From Desulfocorpusculum sp964414345 (GTDB lineage: Bacteria > Desulfobacterota > Desulfocorpusculales > Desulfocorpusculum), in the NCBI GenBank assembly GCA_964414345.1, contig CAYPWF010000012.1, positions 1 through 64,000 of the forward strand: a stretch of DNA of 64,000 nucleotides, written 5' to 3'. The number at the start of each line of letters is the position of its first letter. Position 1 is the stretch's first letter. Of the stretch, positions 25,092 to 32,709 are shown piece after piece. Under the pieces are notes generated by a model that ran no database searches, was not told where the DNA came from, and saw only the letters and a program-made list of their open reading frames with translations. The position numbers and the translations under genes were made by a program.

Positions 25092-26354
25092 TCAGGTTCC
25101 TTCTGTCCAGGATTCCAGGTAATGCTTCTGCTCCTTTGTGAGTCGATCTATGCGTACGCCCATGCTCTTGAGTTTCAAGCTGGCAATGGACCGGTCTATT
25201 TCTTCAGGCACTGGATAGACCTTGGCAGAAAGCTTTCCAGCCCTGCTTACAAGGTACTCCACGCTTAAGGCCTGGTTTGCAAAGCTCATGTCCATGACCC
25301 CAGAAGGATGGCCCTCGGCAGCTGCCAAGTTCACAAGCCTTCCTTCTGCCAGAACATATATCCTTCGGCCATTGGGCAATGAGTACTCCTCCACAAAGGG
25401 GCGGATCTGCCTTTTCCCGAGGGCTATTTCCCCAAGACCCTCCAGATCCAATTCCACATTGAAGTGACCCGAGTTGGCCACTATGGCACCGTCTTTCATC
25501 CTCAAGAAATGTGATTTGTTTATAACCCGGGTGTCACCCGTGAGAGTACAGAAAAAGTCCCCCACCCCTGCGGCTTGAGCCATGGGCATTACTCTAAAGC
25601 CGTCCATTGTGGCTTCCAAAGCCCTTAGGGGATCCACCTCCGTGACCACCACATCGGCCCCCATTCCACGAGCCCTCATGGCCACCCCTCTTCCGCACCA
25701 GCCGTAGCCGCTCACCACGAAAACACTTCCTGCCAGAAGCCTATTGGTGGCCCTTAGAATCCCGTCTATGGTGCTCTGGCCTGTGCCGTAGCGGTTGTCA
25801 AAAAGATGCTTGGTTTTAGCATCGTTTACTGAGATGATGGGATAAGCTAAAACCCCCTGGCGGGCCATGGAGCGAAGACGTATGACACCTGTGGTGGTCT
25901 CCTCGGTGCCTCCGATTATGCCTTGGAGAAGGTCCCTTCTTTCCTGGTGAACAGTGGAGACCAAGTCCGCTCCGTCGTCCAAGGTGATCATGGGCGCACT
26001 TTCCAGGACTGCCCTGATATGGGCATAGTACCTCTGCTGGTCCTCCCCTTTCACTGCAAATACTTGAACCCCATCCTGCTTTACCAAGGCAGCCGCCACA
26101 TCGTCCTGGGTGCTAAGAGGATTGGAGGCGCACAGTGCCACCTGGGCGCCTCCGGCCTTAAGGGTCCTAACCAAAGCCGCCGTCTCGGTGGTCACATGGA
26201 GGCAGGCACCCAGACGGATTCCCTCAAGGGGCCTACTTTTGGAGAAACGCTCCCGTATCATTCTCAACACAGGCATCTCCTGCTCTGCCCACTCTATGCG
26301 CAAGGCGCCTTGATTGGCCAATTTTGGCTCCGCGATGTCCGAATTCTTTCTCAT
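25092..26354 (-). CDS. ahcY: Adenosylhomocysteinase
   Basis: 420 aa, the shorter prokaryotic/archaeal-type form. Reversibly hydrolyses S-adenosylhomocysteine to adenosine and homocysteine. Motifs: GACLHVTTETAALVRTLKAG; the substrate and cofactor region NDAKTKHLFDNRYGTGQST; Rossmann motif VVSGYGWCGRGVAMRARGMG (about 215-234); VTEVDPLRALEATMDGF; C-terminal LTKEQKHYLESW, lacking the longer C-terminal tail of the eukaryotic-type enzyme. It follows metK by 55 bp, forming a methyl-cycle operon. Confidence 0.97.
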   Translation of the reverse strand: MRKNSDIAEPKLANQGALRIEWAEQEMPVLRMIRERFSKSRPLEGIRLGACLHVTTETAALVRTLKAGGAQVALCASNPLSTQDDVAAALVKQDGVQVFAVKGEDQQRYYAHIRAVLESAPMITLDDGADLVSTVHQERRDLLQGIIGGTEETTTGVIRLRSMARQGVLAYPIISVNDAKTKHLFDNRYGTGQSTIDGILRATNRLLAGSVFVVSGYGWCGRGVAMRARGMGADVVVTEVDPLRALEATMDGFRVMPMAQAAGVGDFFCTLTGDTRVINKSHFLRMKDGAIVANSGHFNVELDLEGLGEIALGKRQIRPFVEEYSLPNGRRIYVLAEGRLVNLAAAEGHPSGVMDMSFANQALSVEYLVSRAGKLSAKVYPVPEEIDRSIASLKLKSMGVRIDRLTKEQKHYLESWTEGT

Positions 26355-26409
26355 GTGTCTCTCTCCAAATGATCTCTTGCAATGTATTTTGAGCCCAAGG
26401 CCCTTTTCT

Positions 26410-27567
26410 CTAAAGTCCGCCAGCCAGCCTGAGCTCCTCTGCCTTGTCTGTTTTCTCCCAGGTGAAGTCCGGATCCAGACGCCCGAAATGTCCGTAACAG
26501 GCAGTCTTCTTGTAAACCGGCCTAAGTAAGCTCAGGTGGCGAATCATGTCGCTGGGCTTGAAGCTGAAGAACTCCCTGACCAGCCCGGCTATCCTCTCCG
26601 AAGGTATAAGACCTGTGCCATAGGTGTTCACCATGATGGAAACAGGCTCTGCTCTTCCTATGGTGTAAGCCACCTGAACCTCGCATTCCTCGGCCAGGCC
26701 CGCAGCCACTATGTTCTTGGCCACATACCTGGCCATGTAGGAGCCGCTTCGGTCCACTTTTGAGGGATCTTTCCCAGAGAAGCATCCCCCCCCGTGGTGG
26801 CCTCTTCCCCCATAAGTGTCCACCACTATTTTGCGTCCCGTCAGGCCGCAGTCGCCCATAGGGCCTCCTATCACGAACCTGCCGGTAGTGTTTATAAAGT
26901 AGCTTGTGTTTCGGTCCAGCATCTCCGCAGGCACTGCCTTGCGAATGACCTCCTCCAGAACAGCCTCCCTTAAGGTGCCGATTTCCACATCCGGACGGTG
27001 CTGGGCCGCCACCACCACCGAATCCACCCGCACAGGCCGCCTGTCCTCATATTGCACTGTGACCTGAGACTTGCCGTCCGGCCTTAAGAAATCCAGCACA
27101 CCCTGCTTTCTGACCTCAGCCAGCCTCCTGGTGATCCTATGAGCAAGCACGATGGGCATGGGCATCAATTCCTGGGTTTCCTTGCAGGCGTACCCGAACA
27201 TGATCCCCTGGTCCCCGGCTCCCTGCTCTTCTTGCCCGTTGACTCCCATGGCTATGTCAGGGGATTGCTGGTCTATGGAGGTCAAAACGGCACAGGTCTC
27301 CCAGTCAAAACCCATGGAAGAGTTGTTATATCCTATCTCTTTGATGGTCTGACGCACTATCTGAGGCATATCCACGTAGCAACTGGTTGTTATCTCACCT
27401 GCGATTATGGCCAGGCCGGTTGTCACAAGGGTCTCGCAGGCCACCCTGCAAAGCGGGTCCTGCTCTATGATGGCATCCAGAATGGCATCCGAAATCTGAT
27501 CCGCCACCTTGTCGGGATGCCCTTCTGTGACAGACTCCGAGGTGAAAAGGTAGCTCTTCATGCCCAT
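26410..27567 (-). CDS. metK: S-adenosylmethionine synthetase
   Basis: 385 aa. Makes SAM from methionine and ATP. Motifs: ESVTEGHPDKVADQISDAIL (about 11-30), GAGDQGIMFGYA (about 117-128), GGPMGDCGLTGRKIVVDTYG and the loop GGRGHHGGGCFSGKDPSKVD (about 254-273). ATG 27567 follows GGGAGGATAAGC; ATG 27561 is a possible alternative. First gene of metK-ahcY, with a leader of about 190 nt (see the promoter and leader entries). Confidence 0.98.
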   Translation of the reverse strand: MGMKSYLFTSESVTEGHPDKVADQISDAILDAIIEQDPLCRVACETLVTTGLAIIAGEITTSCYVDMPQIVRQTIKEIGYNNSSMGFDWETCAVLTSIDQQSPDIAMGVNGQEEQGAGDQGIMFGYACKETQELMPMPIVLAHRITRRLAEVRKQGVLDFLRPDGKSQVTVQYEDRRPVRVDSVVVAAQHRPDVEIGTLREAVLEEVIRKAVPAEMLDRNTSYFINTTGRFVIGGPMGDCGLTGRKIVVDTYGGRGHHGGGCFSGKDPSKVDRSGSYMARYVAKNIVAAGLAEECEVQVAYTIGRAEPVSIMVNTYGTGLIPSERIAGLVREFFSFKPSDMIRHLSLLRPVYKKTACYGHFGRLDPDFTWEKTDKAEELRLAGGL

Positions 27568-27572
27568 AGCTT

Positions 27573-27756
27573 ATCCTCCCATTGGAGCCTTTGGAGATCC
27601 CGTTTCTTAATCAATCTCAAGAAATGACTTGCTCCTGGCTTTCAGGCTGCCTTAGGCTTTATGGGCCCAAGAAACCCACCCGGGGATTCTTTTTGTTGGA
27701 ATCAGGCCCACGAAAAAAGGTGAAGCACCTTGCGGCCTCCACCCGCCACGCAGAAC
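27573..27756 (-). promoter_or_regulatory. Long structured leader of metK, possible attenuator
   Basis: On the minus strand the predicted transcript first meets AAGGTG-CTT-CACCTT running into six T (27731-27713), a short terminator-like hairpin. Next comes TGGGCC ... GGGCCCA enclosing GATTC...GAATC (27709-27658), a two-level stem. It does not match the SAM-I, SAM-II or SAH aptamer consensus as I know them. Regulation of metK through this leader is an inference. Confidence 0.4.
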
Positions 27757-27762
27757 TTCTGT

Positions 27763-27791
27763 TTTGTACCATGGCCCTTGTCTAATGACAA
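27763..27791 (-). promoter_or_regulatory. Predicted promoter of metK-ahcY
   Basis: On the minus strand TTGTCA (27791-27786), a 17-base spacer and TACAAA (27768-27763). The transcript would start near 27756, giving a leader of about 190 nt. Confidence 0.5.
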
Positions 27792-27945
27792 GTGTTTGAG
27801 CTTTTTTGTTATTTTGCCGGGGGGCTTCGGGAGTCCCAAAATCAAAGAGACTGTGGCCGCCAAGGACCCAAGTAACTACCGGGGATATGGATAACAGGAG
27901 CTATCCTAAAGATAAGGCAGAAAAAAAATTGATCCCCAATAAAGA

Positions 27946-28055
27946 ACAGCCCGATTTTGGGTTTCAGCCTCGGGCCAAGCTAAGTCGGCACCTGAGGTTT
28001 GCCGGGGGCTTCTGGGCTTAGCCTCTAAGCCACCGTGGCTTGCAGAATGATCCAG
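27946..28055 (+). repeat. Dispersed intergenic repeat, copy 5 (degenerate)
   Basis: Recognisable by CCCGATTTTGGGTTTCAGCC, CTAAGTCGG, a decayed palindrome (GGGCTTAGCCTCTAAGCC) and the tail GGCTTGCAGAATGATCC. It lies in the divergent space between metK and the carboxymuconolactone-decarboxylase-family gene. The rest of 27792-28180 shows nothing else. Confidence 0.5.
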
Positions 28056-28180
28056 GTAAGTGGCTTTTGTGGTATGCTCATGAGGCCTTAAAATGCCAAA
28101 AGATCCCAAGGTATCTCAGAGGGAAACGACTCTTTCGGGCTTGGGAGGTGCAGATACCCCAACCATGGAGGATTATCGTC

Positions 28181-28564
28181 ATGGGAAAAGAGTTGTTCGA
28201 GAAAGGGCTTAAGATACGCAGGGAAGTGCTGGGGGCCAATTATGTGGATGCCTCTATTTCCAAAGCCGACGAATTCACCCGTCCCCTTCAGGAGTTGGTC
28301 ACAGAGTATTGCTGAGGGATGGTCTGGGCCCGGCCGGGTTTGGAAAGGAAGACCAGAAGCCTCATCAACCTGGCCATGCTTACAGCCTTGAACAGGCCCC
28401 ACGAGGTTAAACTCCATGTAAGAGGCGCCCTTAACAACGGCTGCACCAAGGATGAGATACTGGAGGTTTTCATGCAATGCGCCATCTACTGCGGGGTGCC
28501 TGCGGCCATGGACAGCATGCGCTTGGCCCGAGAGGTTATCGAGGAGTTAGATGGCAAAGAATAG
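28181..28564 (+). CDS. Carboxymuconolactone decarboxylase family protein with an in-frame UGA codon
   Basis: 128 codons including an internal TGA at 28313-28315. Both sides are in one frame and together give a full-length protein of the gamma-CMD family: KGLKIRREVLGANYVD, FTRPLQELVTEYC, [UGA], then GMVWARPGLERKTRSLINLA and LHVRGALNNGCTKDEILEVF. In relatives the interrupted position is normally Trp (W-G-x-V-W-x-R-P-G-L), so TGG-to-TGA nonsense mutation is one reading; selenocysteine or suppression is another. ATG 28181 follows GGAGG. A 9-bp hairpin with a GGCC loop (28323-28344, three G-U pairs) begins 7 nt after the UGA. CMD proteins are small helical enzymes or peroxidase-like reductases; the substrate here is unknown. 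Confidence 0.7.
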
Positions 28565-28622
28565 GGACTCAAAAAGCCTTTTCCCTTTGCACGGCTTGAA
28601 TTCTTTGCAGAAGCTCTAGCCT

Positions 28623-28815
28623 GCATTATTCACGATCAGTGGATAATGCAGGCTATTTTACTGACATGTTTGAACAAACCCCTCCATACTCAAAAGCACC
28701 CCGCCTTTGTATTTCAAATTTGGTATTGTTTTGAGTCGGAATATATAGAAGTTCATCGGGGGTTTGGGGGCGTAGCCCCCAAAGTTATGGGCTTTGGAGA
28801 ATAGTCCGGGCTAGA
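28623..28815 (+). repeat. Dispersed intergenic repeat, copy 6 (best full-length copy)
   Basis: Left dyad GCATTAT...ATAATGC (28623-28649), the segment CATACTCAAAAGCACCCCG, GTTTTGAGTCGGAATATA, the palindrome TTTGGGGGCGTAGCCCCCAA (28763-28782) and the tail box GGCTTTGGAGAATAGTCCGG. It lies between the CMD gene and the convergent TRAP permease gene; the remainder of 28565-28983 holds no gene. Confidence 0.85.
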
Positions 28816-28983
28816 GTAGCAAGTTCTAAAGCGCCTTTACCGATTCAGGCCGTCCAATCTGGAATCTGCCCTCAAGGAGAAAAAACGCATTCACTTGAGT
28901 GATGGGGCGGTATTGGATGGAGTTGGGGGCCTCAACCCCCAACCTTGCTTCTTTGCCCGGTGATCAGAGCCTGAGTTCCATGT

Positions 28984-30924
28984 TTAGGCAACCAGTTTGG
29001 CCCGGCATATTACCCGGTGTCTCAACGTGCCGTATATGCAAGCCGCCAAGACGCAGATGCCTGTCCAGATGGAGACCCCTTGGCTGGGATGGAGCATCAC
29101 CACCAATGAGATAAAGCCAAAACCCAGCCGCGCAACAGCGTCCAGCGCCTTTTTGTCAGATATCCGCCCGAACATGGCAAAGCTTATCCCCCAGCAGGCC
29201 ACAGCCACCAACATCATGTCCAAGACTTGTCCCCAGCCGGGGCTGGTGACTATTTGAGAACGCACGAAAATGGCGAAAGTCATGAGCGTGATGGGCAGGC
29301 ACAGCTTTAGGGCCTCAAACATGGTCTGCACAAAAGAGGCCTCGGCTATCCTGGCGGATACCGCGGCCGTGAGGGAAGTGGGAGGTGAGAGCTCACCCCA
29401 CACGGCCAGCAGGAAGCAGAAAAAATGAGCTATCCACGGGTCTATACCCAGCTTACGCATGGGCTCCACTATGATCACGGCCAGGACTATGTAGGTGGCC
29501 GTGGGAGGAAGACCCAGGCCCACCAGCCAGCCGAATATCCAGGCCATGATCACCAGAGCAATGATGTGCCACTCCCCCACGCTGAGGAGCATTCCCCCCA
29601 TCCTGTTTATGAAACCGGTGACAGTGAAAAGCCCCACCATTATCCCCAGGGTGCAAAGAAGAAGCGTCAAGAACGAGGTCATCTCAGCATGGGTTGTTAT
29701 CATGGTCTTGATGTTTTCAAGAAGAGTATCTTTCTCAGTGGAAGGGTCTTTGCGTACTTGTTTGAAAAAGAGGTAGAGCAGGATCAAAAGCAAGAACATG
29801 AATCCGCCTGTGTAGAGCCCGGCCAGCTGCTCTCCTATGTGCACAACACCCATGAGGAAGGTGAGAAAAATTATTCCTATAAAGAATACCCCTGTTTTCA
29901 GCTGCTCATACACGGGAATGGTGCTTTTCTCTATGGGTTCAGGGGGCATGAGCCTAGTGCTGATCAAGTAAAGGGACAAGGCCAGAGTGGAATAATAGGT
30001 AAAAGCCAAGGCAAATCCTCTTATCACCACACTCCAGTAAGACACCCCTAAGAACTCGGCCATGACGAAGCCCGCCACAGCCATCACAGGAGGCATGATA
30101 AGCCCTCCCATGGATGCAGAGGTCTCAACCGCCGCGGCTATCTCCCCAGGCATGCCGTATTTTTTCATAAGGGGAATAGTGAAAGCCCCCACCACAGTGG
30201 CGTTGGCGGCACCGCTGCCGCTTACCATTCCCACGGCTGAGGAGGCCAAAACAGCGGTCTGGGGAACCGTGGCCCTGGATTTACCGGCTATTTTCCTCAT
30301 GAAGTGGACCATCGCCCCTTGGGCTCCGAACCCATTGGCAGCTGCAGCCAAAAGCAGAAAAGCTGCAATGGTTGTAAGGGCTATCTGGGCGTATTGTCCA
30401 TAAATACCTGTGGAGAGTTCCACCGTGCTGGAGGTGATTATCCTGTAAAAGGTGGTCCCGGGATGCCAGAAAAAGTCAACAGGGCTGAGGTATCCCCAAA
30501 GAGTGTAAAAGACCATGACCACGTTTACCCAGTAGAGCTCCGGGTGCACCAGCCTGGAGAGCTCCATGACCAAGAGGAAAACCAGCAGGCCCATTATGAA
30601 ATCCGTCCTGGTATAGGAGCCTTGCCGCCAGATGGCTATCTCTTCGTACTGGGCGGTGAAATGATAAAATGCAAACACGCACACGCCCAAATATACAATC
30701 AAGATCAGGTTGTTCAGCCAAGGAGGAAGCCTCTTGTACATGTAGCCCTCATCGTGCATCCTCAGTATTTGCAACATGAGGGCTATGGGCACCAAGGAGG
30801 CCACAAGCTCGCTGGCACCCCCGAAACCCGTGTAGAAGTACCAGCAAAGCCAGATGAACATGAAAACCGACAAACCGAATCTCAGGTTCTTGAGATTTGC
30901 ATACTGCCGGATAAGTTCTTTCAC
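28984..30924 (-). CDS. TRAP transporter fused permease (4TM + 12TM)
   Basis: 646 aa. Secondary transporter driven by Na+ or H+ with a periplasmic binding partner. The DctQ-like four-helix part (about 20-170) is fused to a DctM-like large subunit (about 180-610): AAANGFGAQGAMVHFMRKIAG, the glycine-rich SSAVGMVSGSGAANATVVGA, SASMGGLIMPPVMAVAGFVM and GLGLPPTATYIVLAVIIVEP. These are the features of the fused family that pairs with TAXI receptors, and a TAXI receptor gene lies directly upstream in the same operon. Substrate unknown; dicarboxylates and other organic acids are typical. Confidence 0.95.
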   Translation of the reverse strand: MKELIRQYANLKNLRFGLSVFMFIWLCWYFYTGFGGASELVASLVPIALMLQILRMHDEGYMYKRLPPWLNNLILIVYLGVCVFAFYHFTAQYEEIAIWRQGSYTRTDFIMGLLVFLLVMELSRLVHPELYWVNVVMVFYTLWGYLSPVDFFWHPGTTFYRIITSSTVELSTGIYGQYAQIALTTIAAFLLLAAAANGFGAQGAMVHFMRKIAGKSRATVPQTAVLASSAVGMVSGSGAANATVVGAFTIPLMKKYGMPGEIAAAVETSASMGGLIMPPVMAVAGFVMAEFLGVSYWSVVIRGFALAFTYYSTLALSLYLISTRLMPPEPIEKSTIPVYEQLKTGVFFIGIIFLTFLMGVVHIGEQLAGLYTGGFMFLLLILLYLFFKQVRKDPSTEKDTLLENIKTMITTHAEMTSFLTLLLCTLGIMVGLFTVTGFINRMGGMLLSVGEWHIIALVIMAWIFGWLVGLGLPPTATYIVLAVIIVEPMRKLGIDPWIAHFFCFLLAVWGELSPPTSLTAAVSARIAEASFVQTMFEALKLCLPITLMTFAIFVRSQIVTSPGWGQVLDMMLVAVACWGISFAMFGRISDKKALDAVARLGFGFISLVVMLHPSQGVSIWTGICVLAACIYGTLRHRVICRAKLVA

Positions 30925-31034
30925 AGCTTCTGTCCTCCTTCACCCACAGAGCTTCCTCCCGGCCTTAGACCTGATCCCTAATCCGCCAGCAATTCCTTCA
31001 CCCGCACACAAACCCATCCGGGATCCAAGAGCAC

Positions 31035-31065
31035 GGGGCCGGGTAAAAGTTCCCCGGCCCCTTTT
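31035..31065 (-). other. Intercistronic hairpin between the TAXI receptor and the TRAP permease
   Basis: A 9-bp GC-rich stem (GGGGCCGGG/CCCGGCCCC) with a 9-base loop, in the 159-bp intercistronic space. There is no T-run after it in the direction of transcription. It may raise receptor mRNA over permease mRNA, as is common for binding-protein genes. Confidence 0.5.
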
Positions 31066-31083
31066 CAGTCAAATCCTCTCAAC

Positions 31084-32130
31084 TCACTTTCCGCCGGCCA
31101 CCTTCCAAGTCTCTTTCCAGGCTTTGTGCTCTTTTAGGAATTTGGCCAGACCCGCATGAACTGGCACTTTGGGGTTGGCATCTATTCCCTTGACCTGCAT
31201 TCCCACAAAGTCCTTGGCCAAAGGCTCGAAACCAGGGTCTGCCTTGGCAAGATTCTCTTTTTCAGCGAAAAACTTAGTAAGCATCTTGTACACGATATCT
31301 TCAGGCATGTCGGGAAGCACGTTGTAAGCAAAAAGAAGTGGGACACCCAATATGGTCTTCACACCTACATCCTTTGTGAACACCTTGCTGGCGTCTATTT
31401 CCACGGGGGCAAGGTTGGCAGCGGTTAACTTCTTTATCTCCTCCTGGCTGGGGTTGATTATCTTGATGTCCAGCTGAAGTTCTGTCTCACGCCAGTAGGA
31501 AGGCAAGGATCGGCCGGCCGTTGTGTAGCAGACCGCCCCCACTATGGTGCCTGCCTTGAGGGCATCCCCCTGAGCAGGCTCGCCTATCTGGACATGCTTG
31601 AACTCGTAGCCCAAGGCTTTGAAAATCCTTCTAAAATTCAGCCAGTTCATAAAGCCGGCCGGAGTGAAAAACACCGGCTTTCCGCTGAAATCCTTCCAGG
31701 ATTTGAACTGGTCAGCCTTAGAGGCCAGAACCGCCATGAAAGACTCCATGGGATAGGCGTACCAGGTGTGGACCAGGAGGTCTTTCCCAGGTTTGTAGTC
31801 TTTGAAGGCACCGTCTTTTTCGTAAACGTCAGTCATCCCCACATCGGCCGTATAGGAAATCTCTGCATTGCCGTCCATGGCTGCTTTCATGGCCGCCGTT
31901 GTGGAGGGGTAAGGGTTGACAGTCACCGTGTACTCTCCCCCCAGGGCATCCTCCAGGACCTTGACCATCTGGGCTGCCACCTTGTAACCATATGAGCCGG
32001 TGCTGGAAGTAGCCCAACGAATGGACTTCCTCTCAGCAGCCTCAAGCGAGGAAACTGTGCAAAAGGCTGAGAAAAGCAAAAGTGTCCCCAGAGCCACCCA
32101 AAAAGTTCCTATCCGCCTCGCGTAACCCAT
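31084..32130 (-). CDS. TRAP transporter TAXI-family solute receptor
   Basis: 348-aa periplasmic receptor. Signal peptide 1-32 (MGYARRIGTFWVALG ... SLEA). TAXI family features: IRWATSSTGSYGYKVAAQMV near the mature start, VNPYPSTTAAMKAAMDGNAE, VHTWYAYPMESFMAVLASKA and GKPVFFTPAGFMNWLNFR. ATG 32130 is chosen because CCAGGAGGCAGATC precedes it; an upstream extension has no signal. Partner of the fused permease. Ligand unknown. Confidence 0.93.
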   Translation of the reverse strand: MGYARRIGTFWVALGTLLLFSAFCTVSSLEAAERKSIRWATSSTGSYGYKVAAQMVKVLEDALGGEYTVTVNPYPSTTAAMKAAMDGNAEISYTADVGMTDVYEKDGAFKDYKPGKDLLVHTWYAYPMESFMAVLASKADQFKSWKDFSGKPVFFTPAGFMNWLNFRRIFKALGYEFKHVQIGEPAQGDALKAGTIVGAVCYTTAGRSLPSYWRETELQLDIKIINPSQEEIKKLTAANLAPVEIDASKVFTKDVGVKTILGVPLLFAYNVLPDMPEDIVYKMLTKFFAEKENLAKADPGFEPLAKDFVGMQVKGIDANPKVPVHAGLAKFLKEHKAWKETWKVAGGK

Positions 32131-32176
32131 GATCTGCCTCCTGGAGATTTTTTTTGGGGGAGCTGCTACTTTCCAC

Positions 32177-32194
32177 CAGAATCGGCGGATTCTG
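32177..32194. promoter_or_regulatory. Dyad in the TAXI receptor leader, possible operator
   Basis: CAGAATC-GGCG-GATTCTG, a perfect 7-bp dyad with a 4-base centre, about 47 bp upstream of the TAXI receptor start. It could be a regulator binding site or an RNA hairpin. No regulator gene is adjacent. Confidence 0.35.
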
Positions 32195-32443
32195 TGCAAT
32201 CCCCTCTCTGCTCTTTGTTGACTCCCTCTTCGCCGCAAAAAAGCTACCACTCAGCTATAGAGGGCTTAAGATATCTGCCCAACTTGAAGCTGTCTTCTCA
32301 AACCCCACATTCCGAGCCCGGACAAATGCAAAAAGGAGATTTTGGATATTCGCCACGAAACCTACCAAATATCTTCAACTGCGTCAATGGCAAAAAAAGA
32401 TCCTCTGTCCGGGCGGGAAAAATCAACTCAGGGATTCTCCAAG

Positions 32444-32600
32444 ATGACCCCGATTATTCTCCAAAGCCCTTAACTTGGGGGGCTCAACCCCCCAAGCCCA
32501 GGGCCAGATCTGGAACCCATAAAACAGGGCGTTCTTGAGTAAAGAGCGGTTTGTCCTGACACATGCTTAAGACAGTCAGCATTACCCAGTTATTGTTAGC
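32444..32600 (-). repeat. Dispersed intergenic repeat, copy 7 (minus orientation)
   Basis: On the minus strand: GTAATGCTGACTGTCTTAAG, GACAAACCGCTCTTTACTC, the palindrome CTTGGGGGGTTGAGCCCCCC (32474-32496) and the tail box GGCTTTGGAGAATAATCGGG. It lies between the peroxidase-like gene and the TAXI receptor. The neighbouring 32195-32443 shows no gene or clear structure. Confidence 0.8.
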
Positions 32601-32709
32601 AACTCGGTTTGAGCCGGTCAAAGAGACGCTGAGAGGGGCCTCCCGGCCCATAGCCTGAATTGATCCAAGAAGGCATAGGGCTTGAGCCAAGGGGCCGCCT
32701 CCTCTTGAG

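Noticed and set aside
27568..27760. A known SAM or SAH riboswitch upstream of metK-ahcY
   Set aside because: The expected conserved cores (SAM-I GGCAACC-type region, SAH GAGG...GGC pattern) were not found by eye. It is reported only as an unassigned structured leader.
28323..28344. A firm SECIS element downstream of the UGA
   Set aside because: The stem contains three consecutive G-U pairs and overlaps conserved coding sequence (W-A-R-P-G-L), so the pairing could be accidental. It is kept as supporting detail only.
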